A DNA stretch of 37,481 nt, from positions 1-37,481 of the forward strand of contig CAYOQJ010000037.1 in the NCBI GenBank assembly GCA_964406095.1, given 5' to 3'. Each line of letters starts with the position of its first letter. The first letter of the stretch is position 1. Positions 14,180 to 23,343 of the stretch are shown piece by piece. Source of the DNA: M55B167 sp964406095 (GTDB lineage Bacteria > Verrucomicrobiota > Kiritimatiellia > RFP12 > UBA1067). Both the position numbers and the translations under genes were made by a program. The notes under the pieces were generated by a model. That model saw only the letters and a list, made by a program, of their open reading frames with translations, was not told the DNA's origin and did not search any database.

Positions 14180-17100
14180 GTGCCAGCCTTATTTAAAATG
14201 AAATTAAATTTTTTTATGACAGAGTGCAATTCTTCACTTAGAGCTCTGACTCTGATGTTTTTTCTGACGTCACTCACCTTACAGCTTTTCGCAGAAGAGT
14301 CCTTTTCAAAACGCATCACCTTAAGCGAATTAAACGAGTTCGGCGCATTGAATCTGGTGGTGCCGGACGGAAAACTCAGAATCCGGGTACTCAACCCGGA
14401 AGGCAATTCGGGGTTTGATATCAACTGCGGTGGTGGCGTCACTACATGCCAGCTTTTTCCCAAGCGGTTTTTTCCGGAAACATGCGAACGCTTGATAAAC
14501 GTTACGCCCGCTGTGCCAACAGACAACCTGGCATGGTTTCAGTTCAAACGCACCGAACGCGTCTGGAGTGCCTATATCAACGACCATGAGATTGTGCGCA
14601 TGCCCGAGCTGTGGAAAGGAACACTTGAAATTCAACATCCGGAACAGCTAACCCCCTCCGACGACGATATCGATGATTTTACCCAGAAAATTGGTGATTT
14701 TACCTTCGAAGATAACTTCCTCGTTCCTGCCGGTTCAGCCTTTCCCCCGGCATGGGAGATAATAAACGGAGCATGGAAACTTCACTCAGTGACCGGTTCA
14801 GTCAGCGGAACCGGTGGCTATACCCTGGCACGTCAACCGAAACCTGAAAAAAGTCCCAACTTCTATACTCTCGAGGGCGGCGGAACCAACGGTGTGGTAC
14901 TGGCTGGCGAACCGTTCTACTCTCGATATCGGATTTCAGCGGCAGTTCAACACAACAGCGGAACCAACGGACTGGTTTTTCTGGCACCGGAGCTAGGCGG
15001 CTACATGGCCTTTACCGCTCGCACAGATCCGCAGTCAGGAACACTGGCACTCGATCTGTGGCGACAACCAGCCGACCCAAAGGACGCACCCGAATACCTT
15101 GAGTCTGTGCAAAGCGAGTTGCCTGTGGGTCAGTGGCTGTTGCTCGAAGTGTGCCTGCTGGACAACGCAGTCATCTGCAAGGCCGACCACATTCCTGTGA
15201 TTCGTAAACGCTTACCATTGTCCCCCGGAGGGCGCTTCGGACTCTATGCAAACATGCCACCGGGAGATGTGACACGCTTCGACGATGTCTCCGTCTCCAC
15301 CCATGACGACATCCTCTTTGAAACTCCAGGCGATGTAAACTTTCAGACAGTGCCCGGCACAGCCGGTGTGCGCTCCCTGCTACGAAACGATACCTGCTGG
15401 CTCTATTTTCCACCCACGCATCAAACCAACCGATGGCTTTTTGGTACAGCAAACTCCGCTCCGCTACGCCAGGAAACAACGGCTGTATCGGTCACGAACA
15501 TATTTACCTTTGGCTTGAATTGCGGTGCGGTCAGCAACAATGCCCCCTATTACAGCTTCACCTGCACCCAAAGCGACAGCAACCGCGTCTATACTCTGAA
15601 ATTGGTCAACACCACAAACATACTCGCACTGGACTCCTTTACCACCGCCGTCACAAGTAACCGGGTTAATCTGGCTATCGATGCCTTGCGAAAGCATGAA
15701 CTGCGCTGCTATGCCGACGGACATTTGGTATGCTTTACACGGCCCACGCAACAGCCTGGCGGAATCCAGGGTGTTTTTGCATCCAATCCGGATGATCTTT
15801 TCTTCACGGCGCCACAGGTTACATCCGTTGATCCGGTACTCAGCGAACGGTTCGAAAAAAACCCACTCTATGTCAACGATCCTTTCATGCGACACTGGGC
15901 TTCACCTGAAGGACAATGGGTGATCTTCGAAGACGGCATGACCTGGTTTAAAGGCGACATAACCGGTGCTGTTAAGGTGCGCCTGCCGATTGTGGAAAAC
16001 TCTGTTCTGCATCTCTGTGTTCCCGAAAATTCATCCAACGGCGTCTGTCGTGTTGCAGTGACCAATTCAACCATCCATCTCTATACCGGCATCAATTCAA
16101 CCCAGTCGGTTTTCTCTGTTAAAGCCGAACAAATACCTGAAGTCGAATATGACAAGAAAAAAATCCGCGTCTTCACCGTCGGTATGGAAGATTATGTAAT
16201 CTGGATAGGTACCGACGATACCCTAATCGCCAGTACACATCTGGATGAACTGCCGAATGGACGCCGCATGCGAATCGAGAAGATGAAGCTGACAGACCTC
16301 AAGCACACCCTCGTCCAACGCGACAATGTCTTCGATACCCTATTCACGGAATCTCTTTTCAATTGGACTATCAACGGCGGCCGATGGGAGGTGGTTAATC
16401 GCTTTTTTTGTGAACCAACCTGGTCACATATGAACGGCGAAAGCCACGACTCCCTTGCAGCTTTGTGGTCTAAATATATCTTTGAAGGTGATTTTTCAAT
16501 CGAGTTTTACGCCGGCATGCGAATGGGCTGGTACACCCGCCCAGGCGACCTGAATCTGACCGTGATGAGCAAGCGCAACCTAACCGCTGACGGCTACACC
16601 GCCATCGCAACCGGGTGGGATCCGGACCACTCGCAACTGTACTCGCGATTGTTGCGAAACGGCGATGTTATGGATATCACCACAAAATATCTGGTTCCTC
16701 GCACCAGAGAGGGCCTGGCCCGCAAAGGATACCAACCATTGGTCGCCAAAGGCCGCGAAATTCACGGTGCCTGGTACGGCATGCAACTGCGCCGCATCGG
16801 CAATCAACTGAAATACATTTATGACAACGAAGATGTGTTTGAAGTTACCGATGATCAGCCGCTGCAGAACGGAACACTCGGAATCTGGACCTACTGCAAC
16901 TCTATGATGGTAGCCAGAATCAAAATCGCCGCCGAAAAAATACGACCGCGGCCCTTTGATTTTCACTCAATACCCGCCGGCGCCGCGCTCAAACCAATGG
17001 AAACAAAAAGCCTGGATTCAGGCTTGCGTATCAATAACCGCCTGATACAGCCCCTCTCCCCCGAGTGCTGGGAACCCTTTGATACTGTCAGTCACCCGAT

Positions 17101-19921
17101 TATTAACTTTAAAAATATAACCAGTGAAAAACCTGAAATGCATGTTCACTCTCTGCTCGGAGCTGGCACCTTTCTGGTAAAATGCAACCTGCCCCCCGCT
17201 ACCCCCGACAAACTGCTTGGCTGGCGTTTTGAGATGGCCCGACACCCCGAAGCACAGGTGAATTTCGAGTTCACAACCCTTACCGAAAACAAGAAAAAAC
17301 AGACGGTACCAGTGCAGGGGTGGAGCTATATTCTTTCCGGTACAACCGAAAGACGCGGCCCACGTAAAATCGCCGGTCAAATCAAAGAGCTGCCTCCTTC
17401 AGATCCTGAAGGCAAAAACCTTATCTGGACTCCAGTTGAAATCTGGATTCCCTCCGAAGTCATCCGCGACAACATGGCGGTTCAAATCGAAGGTTTCGGC
17501 AACCTGCAACCCAGCGAGGCACAGCAAGGCCTCCACGGTAACCCGCCACACAGTTGGTACGCCATCCGCGCCTTTCGTGAGATTCATCGCGGCGTACCGG
17601 TAGCCACCGCCCCCTCGGAAAAAAGAACGCAGGTCACCGAATTAAATAAGCTGATAAATTCGCTGCCGCCCGGCGAACTGCAGATGGTTAAGGTACCCCC
17701 AACACTCGACCCGGCCGAACCGGTTGTGGAATGGGCAGTGCCTGAAATGGCTGATTTCGGACTGCTCGCACATGAGGATAAATCGATTCCAGGCTCTCTT
17801 CTCATCACCCCTACCCACCCCTGGCCATCACCACTGCTACCACCCAAAAAAGTCCTCACTGATGCTCAGCCAGCCCCCTTCGAAGTTGAGGGCAACAACA
17901 TCCGTGTGCTGATTCCCCTCGAACACCTTCAACCAGATCACATGACTCTGACAGCCGAACTCTCCGACGGACGCTACTTCCGCCAAGTCGTGCCAATGAA
18001 ATTAAATAATACCACCAACTTCCCTCCATCTCTGCTCTCATTAGAGATGCCACAAGGTAGCATTAAAACCTTTGAGGAACGCCCGCAGGATGCCGATCAG
18101 CATAAACACAAAGCCTATATCTCATTCGATTACTCCGATCCCTCCAGAGGCGGCACGTTGAAAATATCCAACAACGGAGAAGCTCTGCGACTCTACGGCT
18201 ATCTTACAAAATCAATTGATCTGGCCGCCACCCCTGTTATTCAATTCCGTTACCGAGGCGATCCGATGAGCCTTTGCTCGCTCAGCTATGGCAGTACCGG
18301 CTTTACCTTCTCAGAAAAATACAACACCGGCATTCGTTACAGCGGAAAATCCACAGCCGTTATGGATAAAAAGTGGCACACCTGGATGGGACTCCCTTCC
18401 GATGCCTTGGGAAAAGCTCAATTACAGGAGCGCAGCAGTATCAAGCCATCCTACATGCTCTTCGCATCGCGCTCATCGGTCGACCAGTCCGGCTTGCATA
18501 GTTGGCTGCAAATCGACGATATCGCCACCGGACCGGCTGTTGGCCCCAATCGCCCCTTCGCTTTCAAAGCCGACTACATTGATCAGGATGGTGTCGCCAC
18601 AGTGGAGTACGCTCTCCTGACTGGCGACCAGCCCTATGACACACGCGCCCCCGAGTCGCAGCAGCAGATCAAATGGATCACAACTCAAAACAGTAAAGTC
18701 ACACAACCCGCACTGGATGGCATCGCCGACGGCATCCATCATCTGTTGGTACGCGCCAAAGATAACCGTGGTCTCTGGTCACACCCCTCTGATACCCCTT
18801 TTATCCTTGACAGCAAGAGTCCCGCCGTGAATCACGAAATAAAATCAGTGCCCAATTATAACGGCAGCTGCTTGAATCTGAGTATTACCGATACCGTCGC
18901 TCCTCCTATCATCAATGATTTGTCATTCACCTGTAACGGCACCACCCTTGATATTTCAAAAGATAACGGCTTCTGCAATATCGGACAGGGCAACATCGAT
19001 ATGCAAATCGATTGGATATGGACTCTACGCAAAATTCTCATGGATACACCGCATGGCACACAACTGCCACTAACCATCTCGGGCATAACCGACGCAGCCG
19101 GCAATCAGTTGCCCCCCTATGTTGCCAAAATTCCAATCGATAAGCAGTCAGATAAACGTCCACCAACACTCCTACCGCAAAAACCACCATCCAACACCTA
19201 CAGCTGGAATCCCACCTTCACCGATGTCAAACAGTTCTTCACTCGCTATCCGTATGTTAATCTCGAAACCGTTGAAACAGAGGACGGTGCCGTACTACAA
19301 ATCAGCTACAAAAACAAGAGTTCCACATATTTGCAGCGTAGCTTCCCGTCATCCTACTGGAATACGGAAAAATACCCATTCCTTTCCATATCCTTCCGCA
19401 CCATCGCTAAACCATATAAATCTTCACCATATAAATTCACACTGCACAACGCTGACAAACGCGCACCGGGCAACCTGGCTAAAATTACCCTCACCCTCAC
19501 CGATCCGCAACATCAAAAATTTATTCACGGCAAGATTAGTACAGAACCGGGAGAATGGAACGATCTTATCATCAATATCCGTGATTTTCTGCGCGCACAG
19601 ACGGATGAGAAAAAGGCGTTTACAGTTCGCTACCTGACAGCCTACATCTGTGGCCGCAGTAAAGGCTCTGTCGCACAAATTAGGTCAATCTCAATTCTGG
19701 CTCCCTGGACATCAAAATCAACTCTCGATTATGTGGCATACGACCTTAACGGTATTAAAAAACGCGAATGGCAGGGCGGTTATGTGGATAAAATAATCAA
19801 ACCCGCTGATGTCAAACCCGCCACCGATGACCCACACTGGATGCGTATCCGTTTTGAGGATGGCGCCGGTAACAAGGCACCCCTGCAAATGGTGCCGCTC
19901 TTGCCGGAATTAACCAAGTAA
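14180..19921 (+). CDS. Giant secreted multi-domain protein
   Basis: Up to 1,913 residues. Possible starts are GTG 14180, ATG 14198 and ATG 14216; none has a strong ribosome-binding site. A hydrophobic signal segment (around LMFFLTSLTLQLFA, then E-E-S) follows any of them. The chain is a string of beta-rich modules. Concanavalin-like (LamG/DUF1080-type) modules lie at about 178-375, 380-550, 553-715 and 719-920, the last with N-G-G-R-W-E-V-V-N-R and W-Y-T-R-P-G-D-L. Jelly-roll carbohydrate-binding-like modules lie at about 1281-1455 and 1680-1840, separated by an Ig-like unit (D-Q-D-G-V-A-T-V-E-Y-A-L) and a SwmB/Big-like unit (about 1574-1650). No catalytic residues are evident, so I favour a polysaccharide-binding or surface structural role. 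No anchor or sorting signal is visible at the C-terminus. It appears monocistronic. Confidence 0.75.
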   Translation: MPALFKMKLNFFMTECNSSLRALTLMFFLTSLTLQLFAEESFSKRITLSELNEFGALNLVVPDGKLRIRVLNPEGNSGFDINCGGGVTTCQLFPKRFFPETCERLINVTPAVPTDNLAWFQFKRTERVWSAYINDHEIVRMPELWKGTLEIQHPEQLTPSDDDIDDFTQKIGDFTFEDNFLVPAGSAFPPAWEIINGAWKLHSVTGSVSGTGGYTLARQPKPEKSPNFYTLEGGGTNGVVLAGEPFYSRYRISAAVQHNSGTNGLVFLAPELGGYMAFTARTDPQSGTLALDLWRQPADPKDAPEYLESVQSELPVGQWLLLEVCLLDNAVICKADHIPVIRKRLPLSPGGRFGLYANMPPGDVTRFDDVSVSTHDDILFETPGDVNFQTVPGTAGVRSLLRNDTCWLYFPPTHQTNRWLFGTANSAPLRQETTAVSVTNIFTFGLNCGAVSNNAPYYSFTCTQSDSNRVYTLKLVNTTNILALDSFTTAVTSNRVNLAIDALRKHELRCYADGHLVCFTRPTQQPGGIQGVFASNPDDLFFTAPQVTSVDPVLSERFEKNPLYVNDPFMRHWASPEGQWVIFEDGMTWFKGDITGAVKVRLPIVENSVLHLCVPENSSNGVCRVAVTNSTIHLYTGINSTQSVFSVKAEQIPEVEYDKKKIRVFTVGMEDYVIWIGTDDTLIASTHLDELPNGRRMRIEKMKLTDLKHTLVQRDNVFDTLFTESLFNWTINGGRWEVVNRFFCEPTWSHMNGESHDSLAALWSKYIFEGDFSIEFYAGMRMGWYTRPGDLNLTVMSKRNLTADGYTAIATGWDPDHSQLYSRLLRNGDVMDITTKYLVPRTREGLARKGYQPLVAKGREIHGAWYGMQLRRIGNQLKYIYDNEDVFEVTDDQPLQNGTLGIWTYCNSMMVARIKIAAEKIRPRPFDFHSIPAGAALKPMETKSLDSGLRINNRLIQPLSPECWEPFDTVSHPIINFKNITSEKPEMHVHSLLGAGTFLVKCNLPPATPDKLLGWRFEMARHPEAQVNFEFTTLTENKKKQTVPVQGWSYILSGTTERRGPRKIAGQIKELPPSDPEGKNLIWTPVEIWIPSEVIRDNMAVQIEGFGNLQPSEAQQGLHGNPPHSWYAIRAFREIHRGVPVATAPSEKRTQVTELNKLINSLPPGELQMVKVPPTLDPAEPVVEWAVPEMADFGLLAHEDKSIPGSLLITPTHPWPSPLLPPKKVLTDAQPAPFEVEGNNIRVLIPLEHLQPDHMTLTAELSDGRYFRQVVPMKLNNTTNFPPSLLSLEMPQGSIKTFEERPQDADQHKHKAYISFDYSDPSRGGTLKISNNGEALRLYGYLTKSIDLAATPVIQFRYRGDPMSLCSLSYGSTGFTFSEKYNTGIRYSGKSTAVMDKKWHTWMGLPSDALGKAQLQERSSIKPSYMLFASRSSVDQSGLHSWLQIDDIATGPAVGPNRPFAFKADYIDQDGVATVEYALLTGDQPYDTRAPESQQQIKWITTQNSKVTQPALDGIADGIHHLLVRAKDNRGLWSHPSDTPFILDSKSPAVNHEIKSVPNYNGSCLNLSITDTVAPPIINDLSFTCNGTTLDISKDNGFCNIGQGNIDMQIDWIWTLRKILMDTPHGTQLPLTISGITDAAGNQLPPYVAKIPIDKQSDKRPPTLLPQKPPSNTYSWNPTFTDVKQFFTRYPYVNLETVETEDGAVLQISYKNKSSTYLQRSFPSSYWNTEKYPFLSISFRTIAKPYKSSPYKFTLHNADKRAPGNLAKITLTLTDPQHQKFIHGKISTEPGEWNDLIINIRDFLRAQTDEKKAFTVRYLTAYICGRSKGSVAQIRSISILAPWTSKSTLDYVAYDLNGIKKREWQGGYVDKIIKPADVKPATDDPHWMRIRFEDGAGNKAPLQMVPLLPELTK

Positions 19922-20014
19922 CCCCCGAATAACAATGATTAAACAACATTTTCCCGATGCACAATACCCCCCACTAACCTGCTCTGGCTATAAATACTAA
20001 GGAGAATATGCTTC

Positions 20015-20482
20015 ATGACCCGTGTTACCATTCCTCAACTTGATGCCAATCTGATTGATGTTACCATAACAAATTGGAGAAAAACAGAGGGCGAATCTAT
20101 CACTCAAGGTGAGATAATCGCTGAATTGACAACAGATAAGGCTGCCTATGAACTCGAAGCACCCGCTTCCGGCCATCTTATTCGTATTCTCGCTACCGCA
20201 AAAAGCGTTGTTCCAACCGGTTACATTGTCGCTTTAATCGGCGAAAAAAACGAATATGATAATGCCGCCGACGATGAAAACAATAAAAGGATGAGTGCTT
20301 ACCGCGGCGATACAACGACAAAAAAAACAAACACCGAAACTGAACACAAAAGCAGAGTGCGCGCTATACCCAAAGCACGACGTCTCGCCCGCAAACATAA
20401 CCTTGTGCTGGAGGACATTCAACAAAAAACCGGCATAGAAGTGGTCGACGAAAAAACAGTTCAGCAATTCATCAACTCATGA
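20015..20482 (+). CDS. Lipoyl-domain plus subunit-binding-domain protein lacking the E2 catalytic domain
   Basis: A 155-residue protein. Residues 1-77 are a lipoyl domain with the modifiable lysine K42 in T-T-D-K-A; the D-K-A context indicates lipoate rather than biotin. A charged linker (about 78-112) leads to a peripheral subunit-binding domain (about 114-152, I-P-K-A-R-R-L-A-R-K-H). These are the first two domains of a 2-oxoacid dehydrogenase E2, but the roughly 230-residue acyltransferase domain is absent and there is no trace of it downstream. The gene has a good ribosome-binding site (AAGGAGAA, 8 nt before ATG) and ends in a normal stop that overlaps a possible upstream start of the reductase gene, so it looks intact rather than truncated. 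It could be an E3-binding or lipoyl-carrier accessory protein. Confidence 0.8.
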   Translation: MTRVTIPQLDANLIDVTITNWRKTEGESITQGEIIAELTTDKAAYELEAPASGHLIRILATAKSVVPTGYIVALIGEKNEYDNAADDENNKRMSAYRGDTTTKKTNTETEHKSRVRAIPKARRLARKHNLVLEDIQQKTGIEVVDEKTVQQFINS

Positions 20483-20508
20483 ATCCAGTCAGAGAGGAAA
20501 CACAACCT

Positions 20509-21243
20509 ATGAAAACAGCACTTGTGACAGGTGCGGCGAAAGGCATCGGACGCGCAGTCGCACTTTCCCTCGCCAAGGACAATTTTCAGGTGGCTGTACA
20601 CTATCGCGCTTCACAAAGCACTGCCGTGGAGACCGTCAATACAATCAAATCATGCGGAGGTCTCGCACATGAATTTCAAGCCGATCTGACCAACCCGGAA
20701 CAGATACTTGAACTGATAAAGAGCGTTACGGATACATTCGGCGAAATCCACACTCTGGTCAGTAACGCAGGCGTAATGCACAGTCAACTGCTAGCTTTCA
20801 CCAAGTTCGAAGATTGGCATACCGTACTCAAAACAAACCTTGATTCCGCCTTTCTGCTGACCAAATCTCTCGCACGCCCCATGGCTCGTCGCAAACAGGG
20901 ACGTATCATCTATATCTCTTCAGATGCCGCTCTGCTCGGTGATCTGATGCGCTGTGCCTACAGTGCATCTAAGTCCGGCCTGCTCGGCCTGGCGCGCACC
21001 GCCGCCCGCGAGCTGGCACCCTCCGGTGTAACGGTTAATATCATCGCGCCCGGCATCATCGAAACCGATATGACCACCGACGTTCCCGAAACCCGACGCA
21101 TAAAACAATTGGCCTCTATTCCGCTGGGTCGCTTCGGAAAACCCGAAGATGTCGCCGGTATCGTGCGCTTCCTCGCATCCGATGCTGCTGCCTGGATTAC
21201 CGGCCAAACCATCTCCGTCGATGGAGGTCTCTACATGGTCTGA
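20509..21243 (+). CDS. fabG: FabG-like short-chain dehydrogenase/reductase
   Basis: A 244-residue classical SDR. Cofactor motif T-G-A-A-K-G-I-G (residues 7-14), S-N-A-G-V, and the catalytic triad S138, Y151, K155 (Y-S-A-S-K) are all present, followed by P-G-I-I-E-T-D-M and the C-terminal I-S-V-D-G-G-L-Y. Length and motifs fit 3-oxoacyl-ACP reductase, NADP(H)-dependent, but FabG paralogs act on many ketones. I chose ATG 20509, preceded by GAGAGG about 11-13 nt upstream and opening directly into the Rossmann strand. ATG 20479 overlaps the preceding gene by 4 bp and would add 10 residues without family support. It is in an operon with the lipoyl protein, and not near acpP, fabD or fabF, which argues for a specialised role. 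Confidence 0.85.
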   Translation: MKTALVTGAAKGIGRAVALSLAKDNFQVAVHYRASQSTAVETVNTIKSCGGLAHEFQADLTNPEQILELIKSVTDTFGEIHTLVSNAGVMHSQLLAFTKFEDWHTVLKTNLDSAFLLTKSLARPMARRKQGRIIYISSDAALLGDLMRCAYSASKSGLLGLARTAARELAPSGVTVNIIAPGIIETDMTTDVPETRRIKQLASIPLGRFGKPEDVAGIVRFLASDAAAWITGQTISVDGGLYMV

Positions 21244-21268
21244 TTTTGATTTAGCTTCACTTTTTTTG

Positions 21269-21312
21269 GTGACAGACTATAAAAAAATCGGCAATAAATT
21301 ATTGTCTGTCAC
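21269..21312. terminator. Long inverted repeat between convergent genes
   Basis: GTGACAGAC (21269-21277) pairs perfectly with GTCTGTCAC (21304-21312). The loop holds a nested palindrome CAATAA-A-TTATTG ending at about 21304. A short T-run follows on the plus strand (TATTTTT) and an A/T-rich tract on the other side, so it may terminate both convergent genes. The sequence also resembles dispersed REP-type hairpins. Confidence 0.5.
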
Positions 21313-21349
21313 TATTTTTAAACATTCAGCTAAGAATTATTGCGTAGAC

Positions 21350-23260
21350 TCAACGCACTAACATGATGGTGCCTGGTATTTTCGGTGTCGCAAGATAGCT
21401 GAGTGAGTCAAACTCCACCCGCTGTGTAGCGGCAGGCGTGGAGTTCCAACGCTTACTGAAAAGACCGGCATTGATCAGGACTGCGTCGGGGTATTCCTGC
21501 TCCACCAGCGTTATCCATTCTTCACCTTCTCCGGAATACTGGAAGCTGAATTTGTCGGTACTTCGTTTGATCCGCAGATAGACATTTGTAATGGTGTAGT
21601 CAAATGTGATACCCTGCCTCAGATTGAGCGAGGGCCACTCCAATCTGATCTCCTGATCCTGATAGGCACCGAACATCACAGGGTCAAAGGCATACTCATC
21701 CACACCGGTTGTTTTTTCAAAGTAAAGTCCGAGACCCGCCTGTGATTTGTAATTACTCAGTGAGCGCGAACAGATACGGGTACTTAGCTCAAAATTGTCG
21801 TCGCTCACAGTGCTGATCAATATTTTGGGTGCTTTGTCATGCAGTATCCAGGCATCATAAGAGTAGTTGGTTACGCTGAATTCCATATAAGCTGATCCGT
21901 TACCGGTAAGCCCGATATCAACCGAGTTCACTTTGCACTCTGGATAAATTCCAGGTGCGAATTCGTTGCCATTGAAATCGGTGATGATCTCTCTGCGCAG
22001 CGGATAGTCAAGCAACCGGATGTAGTCGAGTATAACAAATCCCCAACCATATTCGGCTTTATCGAGCATATGAAAACGTACCGTCTCGCCAATCAGATTA
22101 TGCGTGTTCCAAACCAATTCACGCATGAAATTGTCGCTATTACCGGTACTCCGGCGTACAACCTCCCAGTTCAGATTTTCGTTCAGACGCTGCAGTTGAA
22201 ACTGCACCGATGCTCCCAGATGTCCGCCGCCCAAACGGGCGCGGACTGTGTTATTGCTTAAAACAAAGGTGGCACTGCTCAACTCACCGGTAGGCGCATT
22301 GCCAACCATAAAATCAATACCGTTAGTTTGACCTGAGTAACTGTCCAGCAGAAAACCGCCATGCTTGTTAAAGTTCTGACGGGTGGAGCTGACCGGCTGA
22401 TTGGTGAACACCCCTGTGGCCTGCCAGCCATCTGGCACGACACCATGCTCAAAATCGATTATCTCGTCGCATACTTCGTTTTCCAGTGCAAGTCCCCACT
22501 TCTGACTAAGGTAGTGCTGCACAGCATTGCGATGGGTGTCACTGATTAACCGGTCATAAACGATGATCTCAGCGATTTCCCCCAGAAAATTCTCGGCGTT
22601 ATTCTGCACCTTGGCAGCTACGCGCGAACCCTGAGTACCGATATGCAAATCTTCCGGTTTGGAGGTTGCACCCAGATAGAAATCATCGTTATCGTAGATC
22701 GAGATATTGGCAGGCCAGCTGTTGGCAACCTCCATCAGGGCCAGATGCCAGGTATTGGATGTAAAAGGCACCAAGTCGTGTTTGTCATTACGTTGTCCAT
22801 TAAAGCCGTAGGCTGAATTTACCAGCAACATGGAGGCACGCTGGTCGTCACCGCTCCCCTGTTCCAGAACAACCTGGGCTCCGCCTGTTTTATATGAACG
22901 CCAGAGTGCGATATAGGTGTAGTCATCATCTCCCTCTGTCAGAAAGGCATTGCCTTCAAACCAGTCGTTGCCATCAAACTTCAGCACATTAAATCCATTC
23001 AGAAAAACCGCAGCTGCAAGAGGCTGGTTATCCGCAGTGGTCATCGTCATTGAGTCGGCAGTCCCATTCGCTTTGTCAGCCCACGCCGAGACCCGCCCGG
23101 TGCTGTCAACCGTCAAAGTGTTCAGATCAGCCGCATCCAGCCAGAGAGCCAGTCCTTCGATATCATCGGGCTGAAGCGCACTGCCGGACATAACCGCACA
23201 TACCATACAGATCGCGCTCAGTTTGATACAGCGATTTGTTTCATAATCCATTTTTTTCAT
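21350..23260 (-). CDS. Secreted LamG-domain protein B of the fructan locus
   Basis: A 636-residue protein. I chose ATG 23260, 7 nt after AGGAG. A signal peptide (A-I-C-M-V-C-A-V-M-S-G-S-A) is followed by three modules. The first is a LamG/concanavalin-like domain (about 35-240: A-L-W-L-D-A-A-D, F-D-G-N-D-W, A-E-I-I-V-Y-D-R). The second is a beta-sandwich (about 250-400: I-D-F-E-H, then N-N-T-V-R-A-R-L-G-G-G-H, then L-I-G-E-T-V-R-F). The third is a DUF1349-like domain (about 410-625: F-D-P-V-M-F-G-A-Y, F-S-F-Q-Y-S-G-E-G-E-E-W). It is a paralog of the gene at 25517-27466 with the same module order and a similar final segment (P-G-T-I-M-L-V-R). The middle domain is related to the N-terminal domain of the adjacent GH32 enzyme. 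No catalytic motif is seen; probable fructan binding is inference. Confidence 0.8.
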   Translation of the reverse strand: MKKMDYETNRCIKLSAICMVCAVMSGSALQPDDIEGLALWLDAADLNTLTVDSTGRVSAWADKANGTADSMTMTTADNQPLAAAVFLNGFNVLKFDGNDWFEGNAFLTEGDDDYTYIALWRSYKTGGAQVVLEQGSGDDQRASMLLVNSAYGFNGQRNDKHDLVPFTSNTWHLALMEVANSWPANISIYDNDDFYLGATSKPEDLHIGTQGSRVAAKVQNNAENFLGEIAEIIVYDRLISDTHRNAVQHYLSQKWGLALENEVCDEIIDFEHGVVPDGWQATGVFTNQPVSSTRQNFNKHGGFLLDSYSGQTNGIDFMVGNAPTGELSSATFVLSNNTVRARLGGGHLGASVQFQLQRLNENLNWEVVRRSTGNSDNFMRELVWNTHNLIGETVRFHMLDKAEYGWGFVILDYIRLLDYPLRREIITDFNGNEFAPGIYPECKVNSVDIGLTGNGSAYMEFSVTNYSYDAWILHDKAPKILISTVSDDNFELSTRICSRSLSNYKSQAGLGLYFEKTTGVDEYAFDPVMFGAYQDQEIRLEWPSLNLRQGITFDYTITNVYLRIKRSTDKFSFQYSGEGEEWITLVEQEYPDAVLINAGLFSKRWNSTPAATQRVEFDSLSYLATPKIPGTIMLVR

Positions 23261-23343
23261 GATCTCACTCCTTTCACAACTGAAAATCAGGGACAATATG
23301 ATCGGTGTTAATGATGTTTCATCGAGCGATCCATGGGAGCATT

